This document shows positions 57,260-64,000 of a stretch of DNA of 64,000 nucleotides, in pieces (the stretch's first letter is position 1; each line of letters opens with the position of its first letter). Position numbers and translations under genes: made by a program. The DNA is taken from positions 18,988,001 through 19,052,000 of the forward strand of contig CM073532.1 in NCBI GenBank assembly GCA_037074615.1. The letters run 5' to 3'. The notes beneath the pieces were generated by a model, which was given only the letters and a program-made list of their open reading frames with translations, ran no database searches and was not told where the DNA came from. The stretch comes from Leucaena leucocephala (taxonomy: Eukaryota; Streptophyta; Magnoliopsida; Fabales; Fabaceae).

Positions 57260-58905
57260 AATTTTCCTAAAATATAATTATTATTAATTATTTAAACATA
57301 TTTTGTACCCAATATAATTTAAAAAGAATATTATAAATAAATTTGATTTATTTCAAAAGAGTTAACCATGGTAGAAAAGAGTTTTACTAAAATCTAAAAG
57401 AATTCTACCATAATTATAAAAAGACTTTTCTTAAAATATAATAAAATGATAGCATATATGAGTATGTAAAATAAAGCCTATTGTGGCAATATACAATTAT
57501 TCTACACATACCTTCAAAGGAGAAGGCTATACAATCAATATAGCTTTAATGAAGCCTCTGAAGTTTTCCCTGGGATCGTAAGAGGAGATTATCACCTAAA
57601 AAATGTTATAAAAATAGGGTGAGACTAACGTCTCAGTAACCAGCAGTTATACTCATCATGAGTACTAATATGTGCTCATGAGGAGTCAAGTGGGACCGAT
57701 CATAAAATACAATATATATAATAACATATTATTATAATAAAGTTAAATGAATAACCCACCCAAATTCCTCCCCTCAAACCAACCGAACCGCCATATTCCC
57801 GCCGACCGAACCCATGGGCTAGTGGTAACTACCCCTCGAACAACTAACGATCAAGTGATATGGATAGGCCAAAATTCATAGAGCACATGACCGGACCATG
57901 GGTCCATTCCCCCTCGCTAAATAGGTGGGGGTGTCGCAGCCTCTCGGTAAACAGGTAGGGCACGTCTCTCGGTAAACTGGTGGGACAAAAGCCATCAATT
58001 GAGCTCCGATGGAGGCTATACCACGTGGTAAAAATATAACTCCATCATCACCCATCCCCAATGCATAATTGTCAAAATAATCATATTAATCAAAATTTCA
58101 ATAACTTAATAAATATTACAAAAGAGTTTTTCTCAAGATAACAATTTTCTTCAAATTTTAATACCAAGATATAATAAGTTTCTAATCTCAACTCAAACTT
58201 TCTAAATTAAACGTTAAGCCCCACAAGACTATTTTCAATAAAAATAATTAAATAAGTTCTCTTAATATAATTATATCAATACTAATAGATTTATATATAT
58301 CAAAACACTCACAAACATCACATTAGCACACACAACGAGTAGAAAGTGGTTACCTTCTTTAGGAATAGGAAAAGGACTGAGAGAGAGGACTAAAAAGAGA
58401 AGAGCTGACTCAATAATCAAATTTGAGGAATAACTTAGGGTCTTAGCTCTATTTATAAAGCCATAATAATAATTCAAAATTTAAATTCACATCTTATCTT
58501 TATTAAAATCTTATCAGATATAATAATTTAAAATTTAAACTATATTATCATTGTAGTATAAATACATGTATTATTATATGTATATTTAATAAAAAATATA
58601 GATATATTATTATTATTATTATTTTTATCAGAATTCTATCAAGTATTTTAAAATTTAAACCATATTTTTAAAATAAAATTGCATATCTAAATTTGAATCC
58701 AAATTTTAATAAATTTCTAACTAATAATAATAATTAAATTATAAAATTCTAAATAAGATAAAAATAGGATAATCTATTTATCATATTTTATTAAAAATAA
58801 TAAAAGTATTAAACTATAATAATTTAATTAGATAATATTTTTAAATTATTGATAAATAATATTTTAAATTTTGCTTAAATATAAGGATAAAAATTGAGAT
58901 ATTAC
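57260..58905 (-). repeat. LTR-like sequence, minus orientation
   Basis: On the minus strand it begins TGTAATATCTCAATTTTTAT at 58905, like 14765. A TATA box (TTTATAAATAGAGC) lies at about 58450, then a leader and the tandem motif region. Faces the plus-oriented LTR at 55200-57250. No internal coding region between them; the inner boundary is approximate. Confidence 0.6.
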
Positions 58906-60660
58906 AACATACATGCATTTTATTATTTCTATTGTTCCGTGCATTTCTAAGTTACTCATTTATTGGTTAAAGTACCATAAGTTAAAAATTAATCAGATAA
59001 ATAAGTGATGGATATGATAATTGGTTTCATTATGAAGAGCTTATAAGTTAGCGTTGGTGACGTGTTTTGCATTTAGTCAAAGATGTGTTATTTAATGATG
59101 ATTTGAATATGATTGATTAGATCAATTCTTTTAACCATGATAAACGTCATGCAAAGTAAGCATTGTCCCTTTCTATCATGTTTAACGTTAAGATAAATTT
59201 ATATTAATTATTATGGTTAAATGTGCAGTAGTAATAGGAAGAATGCTACAATAATTTTTATGGATAAGAATTATGTCTAGCTTGATTCCTTAATTACCAT
59301 GGTAATAGGTGCATGAACCATATGAATCTAGTAAGTATTGAGAATATTAGGTACAATATTACACATCACTCAACAACTTGAGCAATAATTCTATAAAACT
59401 AGAATCGGTCTAACCATTTCTAGATTTGAAGTTTATCAATTGCAACACAAATTTTAACCTTGTGTACTAATCTTTACTCTCTAGATACAATGACATTTCT
59501 ACATCACTTCACAAATTTTTACATATTGGAGAGAATTGTGGAAAGGATTTAGCCCCTATATCATGAAATATATCTGAAATTTTATTCCTAAAGTTATCGT
59601 TTACAACTCCTTATTTCTAGGAAAAGGAGTCCTTCTAATTTGACAATGCCAAATCTAATTTGTATATATTAAATTTATCCCATTACAATTAAGATGCTCT
59701 CTTACTCAACCGGTTACTGTTTACACAATTGATACAAGAACATAAATACTACTCATCCCTTTTCTTAGGTGTATTTCTCTCAACAAATTCAAGAAAGCTT
59801 TTAACCCCATCCTCATATTCCTTGCTAGTTCTCATAGCTTTCATCTAACTACAATCCATTATTCTACATTGTCATTTAGCATAGTTATCAAATTAAAGGG
59901 AATGACTTTTATATTTTATAAAACTTTCAGTAGAGTTTCCCTTTAAATATAAACAATTCCAAATAGCAATATAAGTCAAGAAACTAACAATAGCAGTAAG
60001 CAATAAACTCCATTCCAAAATACCAAAGATCTTTTAGAGTAAAAATTTTGAGTTTAAAACGAAAACTCAAATAAAGTCGATTATCAATCAAACTTGACAA
60101 GCAAGTTTCTTGTTAACCAAATCCTTTAACTAAATTTATAACTTTCATAAATAACATTCGCATTACTCAAATAAAAAATAACACAAAAATACCAAATATA
60201 TATCTAAAAAATGAAAAAACAATATAACATGAAAAATAATCTCACGACCAAAGCTCCGTAACTATTTTAATGATACCCATATCAAATAAATAAGCTATTC
60301 ATGCCAATTAACAACCAAAAGTTCACTCAATATTGACATAAAACACCCATATAGATATAGAAGATAGTCCAACAACTAAAAACTTCTACCAAATTCAAGT
60401 CTTCAACATCATAAAATATTGCACATATAACATATTGAAGTTTAAAAACAATAAACAAATGAATAAGAACAAAAAAACACACAAAATGGTGAAGAGAGAT
60501 AAAAACTTATGAATGGCGATGGTGACAACGCCAGAGTGGGTGTAGATGACATAAATTGGAGGAAACAACTGGATTTTGGATCTCGTGGAGGTCTGCGGTG
60601 AGACACCATGTAGGGGACTATAACAGTTGTCAAAAGTGTTCTTTGTGAGAGGATTTTTGA
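58906..60660. other. CACTA interior, no gene resolved
   Basis: AT-rich with short frames only. The frame at 60442-60702 on the minus strand runs into the terminal repeat region and has no recognised domain. Possibly the decayed 5' part of the CACTA element. Confidence 0.35.
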
Positions 60661-60955
60661 ATTTTCTGACATACTTTGAACGGCAGTTTTAAAGACAAAC
60701 ACTGTAATATATACTTTTACAAAAACCGTCGCTAAAAATATTTACCACGGCGTTTGTTTAAACGCTATCATAAGTTTTTCTCCAAGCGAGTTTTTGATTG
60801 CGTTGGACTTCTTTTTACAATGTTTTTTTTAGAAAACCGCCGTTAAAAAGTTTTTAACAGTAATTTATTTATAAAAATGTCATGGTTTTTTTAATGATAT
60901 TTTTTATTATAACTACCACAAATTGGCATTGTTAAAAGTCTTTTTTCTAGTAGTG

Positions 60956-61496
60956 AATTTTTAATCAAATGAGGGAGGAGAGCATCTATGATCCCCTTTC
61001 TTCCAACCAAACACACTCTACATATAAGTACATGTTATAAATTGATAGATTAGGTCGCGGGCTGACTTATTAACAATAGCCTAAAATTAATCATATATAG
61101 AGGAAAAAGTATTCAATCCTTCTTCCAACATAGAGTTTTTCACATTCTTTCATTCTCTCTCCCTCTCTCTCTTGTGTTATCTGCTCTGAAACACCTATGT
61201 GATTTCAATTATATGGTGTGGAGTAAAGATACGAGACGATCTAATAAACATAAAATGATTCAATAGATTATTTCTGCCAAATAAGTACACATTTAATTCT
61301 TCTCCTACTGAAAATCCTTTATCAACTATTAATATTACATTCCAAATATTAGGAAGCAAATATGAGAACCGTGAAAATGGGATTATTTTAAATTACTTCT
61401 ATGAAATACAACTTCCATAGTACGAACTTCAAATACTTTAAAACCATGACGGATAGGAATAGATCTTAACAGAGATTAATTTTGAATCTTGAATTA
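60956..61496. other. 3' flank of the GST gene
   Basis: AT-rich, with a short CT-rich run at about 61155-61180. The 3' UTR of the GST gene lies at its right side; no polyadenylation signal can be singled out. Confidence 0.4.
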
Positions 61497-63052
61497 TTAA
61501 TTACTTGCCAGACCAGATTTGGAAGAGAAATCAATTATGCGACTCCGCAAATAATAGAGCATTTTGTCCCTTGCCGGTGTAGTGTCCTTGATGATTGAAT
61601 GATCCAGAAAGTTTCTTTTCCAAGAACCTATGGCAGGAAATTTCAGTGGGTCCATTACTTGGAAGTTTCCTGCTTCTTCCATCACAGGAAGAAAATAAGA
61701 TATCCATCCTAATGCAAGATCCAAGTATCCAATATTTTCCCCACCAAAGAATTTTTTCCCTTTTAATAATTCTTCGATCTTTTCCATTGCTTCTTTTGCA
61801 CTTTCTGCATTATTTTTCTTCTCATCTCCACTAAACATCATAGCCTTCCCTGCAGCATATAGTAGCTGCACCATTTTTAAATATAATTTTTATAACTGCC
61901 TCAACCAAATAATACTTTTTATTTTGGGCTAACTTATAATACATAACCCCACGTTTGAGTTGTATGAAAATGAAATTGTTAACATTTAAAACTTTATACT
62001 AAAAATTACACTGTAACTTCGTTACATTTATGCTAATGAAGTTGACTTGTAACTTGGTATGGAAAAATGTTTTATTAGGGAGAAGCAAATCTCATCTCGG
62101 TGATCTCTAAATTTGGAGAGGATTTAAAAAATTTGGAGAAGAGGGGTTGTAAAATTTTAATAAGAAGATGTAAGATAATAAAGTAAGAAAAATTAATTAA
62201 AAATTTTTAATCTCATTTCTCTAATTTTTTTTAATTCCAACTCAGCAAAATTTTCTCTCACATCACCTCCCAATCCTTCGTACCGAACAACCCTAAAGTT
62301 GGTTATTTGTCTATGGGTCAAAAATTCGGGAAGTTTTATATGATTTAATAGTTATTTTTAATTCAAGTAATGTTTCATTCCTTTGATTAAATAGGGAAAA
62401 CCTTTGATATGGGGAAAATTATTCTTCAGGTATCTATAATTTTCTTCAATTTTTAATTTAGTACCTATGTATTTTTTCTCCTTATTAAATATTTTAATTT
62501 TACTCTTGTAATACCATTTCTATCAACATTGTTAGCACCTATACAAAAGTTAATTGTGCTAAAAAAAAGTAAAATTAAAGGATTTAATAAAGAGAGAAGG
62601 AAGCTATACTTCAATAATGATTTTCAAGATTAAATATCTAAAGCAAATTAGTATATAAGAATCATGACAGAAACAAAAAAAAAAATTCATGTGGTTATAG
62701 AATTGAAATATGAGTTATATATATGACATACCTTTTCTTCAGCAAAGGAAGTCCAGAAACGTGTGAGAGCTCTTTGATGAGGCTCCTGAGGCATCAATGG
62801 ATATTTGGTCCAAGTCTCATCAATATATTCTAAGATGATGAGAGACTCACAGATGGGTTTGTGATAATGAATCAGAACAGGAACTTTCTTATGAAGAGGA
62901 TTCATTTGCAGAAGAAGATTGCTTTTGTTGAAGATGTCTTCTTCAATATACTCATAATCAACGCCCTTCAGCATCAGAGCCCACTCAACCCTCAAACCAA
63001 ATGGACTCACCCAAAAGCTTACCACCTTCACGGTGTCTTTGTTGTTTTCCAT
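61497..63052 (-). CDS. Tau-class glutathione S-transferase
   Basis: Two exons, 63052-62732 and 61865-61497, with a phase-0 GT-AG intron after EEK, the usual tau-class position. 229 residues, normal for the class. The N-terminal thioredoxin-like domain (about 8-87) has the catalytic Ser in SFWVSPFGLRVEWAL, a VPVLIH stretch and ESLIILEYIDETW for glutathione binding. The alpha-helical C-terminal domain follows (KKFFGGENIGYLDLALGW). GSTUs join glutathione to electrophilic compounds in the cytosol; the substrate of this one is unknown. MEN at 63052 was chosen over an upstream in-frame Met (63109) because it gives the family's normal N terminus. Confidence 0.95.
62733..63052 (-). other. Exon 1 of the GST, thioredoxin-like domain
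   Basis: The exon ends at 62732 with GAAGAAAAG/GTATG. Catalytic Ser, VPVL and ES(L)I motifs are all in this exon, so the active site is intact. The intron (62731-61866) is 866 bp, AT-rich, and holds no gene. Confidence 0.85.
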
Positions 63053-63204
63053 TTCTAGCTTCTCACAAATTGTTTTGCTTCTAATTAAGTTTTTTTCTCT
63101 ATCTTTCACGGGTGTGTGCGCCTATTTGTATACGTTCCCTTCTCTTCTGTTTTGCTTTTTGGAGAAGTTGGAAATTGTAGCGACGCCAAGTTTGAAATTT
63201 TTAT

Positions 63205-63241
63205 GTAGTTGGTCTCTCTCTCTCTCTCTCTCTATATATAT
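63205..63241 (-). promoter_or_regulatory. Core promoter of the GST gene
   Basis: On the minus strand TATATATA (63233-63241) precedes a (GA)n run of about ten units (63213-63232), about 180 bp upstream of the ATG. TATA followed by a GA leader is a common plant arrangement. Confidence 0.55.
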
Positions 63242-63592
63242 CCAGTTTATTTGTTTCCAATTTTCAAGACTTTTTTTTCTTGCTTAGATATATTATTTTC
63301 AGACTCAAGACAGTAATCTTTTTTTATGCCTGTTTAGATTTGCTTTCAATAATAAATATGTTCATAAAAGTATAGTCAAAACTCTTTTTATTTACTTTGT
63401 CAACCGTAAAATCATGATTGAAAAGTCATATTCAGACTTCAAATGACTAATTCAAACAAGTACTATCAATGACAGAAAAACTTATAATATCTATACATTA
63501 TGTATGTATACAAATTATCATGACTATAGTGTGATTTCTGCTTTTTATTATATCTCATATAAAAGTAGTAGATAGTTTTTTAATGATATTCT

Positions 63593-63880
63593 TTGTTTAG
63601 GTTCTAAGTTTTTCCTCTATCTTTCATGTGGGGTATGTGTGTTTTTATATATTACCTTAGCTTGTTTTTGCTTTTGGAGATGTTGAAAATTTTAGCGACG
63701 CCAAGTTTGAAATTTTTGTACATGTCGTAATTGGTCTCACGATAATGACACTGGAAAATAATAGTTACCACATTTATAAATTTGATTTAAAAGTTATTCT
63801 TACAATCTCTATATATATCCAGTTTATTTGTTTCCAATGTCATCTTCAAGACTTTTTTTTTTTTTAATTTTTAGACCGAA
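63593..63880 (-). repeat. Duplicate of the GST promoter/leader
   Basis: Matches 63085-63275 in the same orientation: TTTTCCTCTATCTTTCA, GCGACGCCAAGTTTGAAATT and CTATATATATCCAGTTTATT all recur in order, without the (CT)n run between them. No GST coding sequence lies to its left in 63290-63592, so only the 5' region was duplicated, or the second gene was lost. Confidence 0.8.
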
Positions 63881-64000
63881 GATAGTAATCTTTTTCAACA
63901 AAAAAAATTATATATATAATTTATATACATTATACATTGAAAGGGATTTAAGTATCCCTAAGCACTTTTCTTTTCTTCCTTTGATATCCATATTTACTTT
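63881..64000. other. End of window, no gene seen
   Basis: AT-rich with a (TA)n stretch near 63910-63925. Confidence 0.35.

Larger units (their letters stand above)
53992..60955 (-). mobile_element. CACTA (En/Spm) transposon, decayed and filled with insertions
   Basis: Left end CACTACTGGAGGAAAGACC and right end, read inward, CACTACTAGAAAAAAGAC are the CACTA-type terminal inverted repeats. Subterminal repeats of (A/C)CGCCGTTAAAAG and ACGGCAGTTTTTG types occur at 54000-54260 and, inverted, at 60670-60900. A TNP2 transposase fragment lies at 54587-54835 on the minus strand. A clean 3-bp target duplication is not seen (ATC on the left, AAT on the right). The interior carries two LTRs and a SINE. 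Confidence 0.8.

Overview
This is nuclear DNA from a flowering plant, most likely a eudicot. The evidence is a complete multi-exon PRAF-type gene (PH, RCC1 repeats, FYVE, BRX), a two-exon tau-class glutathione S-transferase, a Tubby-like F-box pseudogene, and plant retrotransposons (Ty3/Gypsy chromovirus, Ty1/Copia LTR, L1-type LINE with RNase H, tRNA-derived SINEs, CACTA and Stowaway-like DNA elements). The species cannot be named from the sequence.

Positions 1-31,400 are a stack of nested retroelements. The oldest layers are pieces of LTRs of one chromovirus-like family (1032-2149 plus 12094-13577, 13606-14587, 14588-14765) and an L1-type LINE. A Tekay/Del-like Gypsy element on the minus strand (2150-12088, target duplication CTAAA) landed in one old LTR. 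It keeps a readable but broken gag-pol and has lost part of its 5' LTR with the primer site. The LINE is cut twice: by a solo LTR (16774-19536, duplication AGATC) in its endonuclease, and by a non-autonomous LTR element (20528-28605, duplication AGAGC) between endonuclease and reverse transcriptase. Removing both rejoins the LINE reading frame. The non-autonomous element has two ~1.52-kb LTRs, a tRNA-Met primer site and a polypurine tract but no gag or pol. Its interior holds a Copia-type LTR, arrays of the palindrome GTCGCGAC and a run of small hairpins with constant loops and changing stems.

Positions 31,400-37,300 hold a 3 x 402-bp tandem repeat, a ~1.2-kb foldback element with a GC-richer core, a SINE with clear target duplications plus an inverted relative, and simple intergenic DNA.

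Positions 37,300-51,400 carry the genic part: the PRAF-like gene (minus strand, nine coding exons, 1,051 codons), with a MITE in its first intron; AT-rich intergenic DNA with MITEs; a decayed Tubby-like protein gene on the plus strand; a block of inverted repeat units; and a fragment resembling the N-terminal half of CCT-motif (ASML2-like) proteins.

Positions 51,400-61,000 are again repeats: a Stowaway-like MITE, an LTR-like stretch, and a probable CACTA element (53992-60955) with a TNP2 transposase remnant, filled by two diverged LTRs in opposite orientation and a SINE with a 15-bp target duplication. Positions 61,497-63,052 hold the GST gene on the minus strand; part of its promoter/leader is duplicated ~0.5 kb upstream. 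Only the PRAF-like gene and the GST look intact as protein-coding genes.
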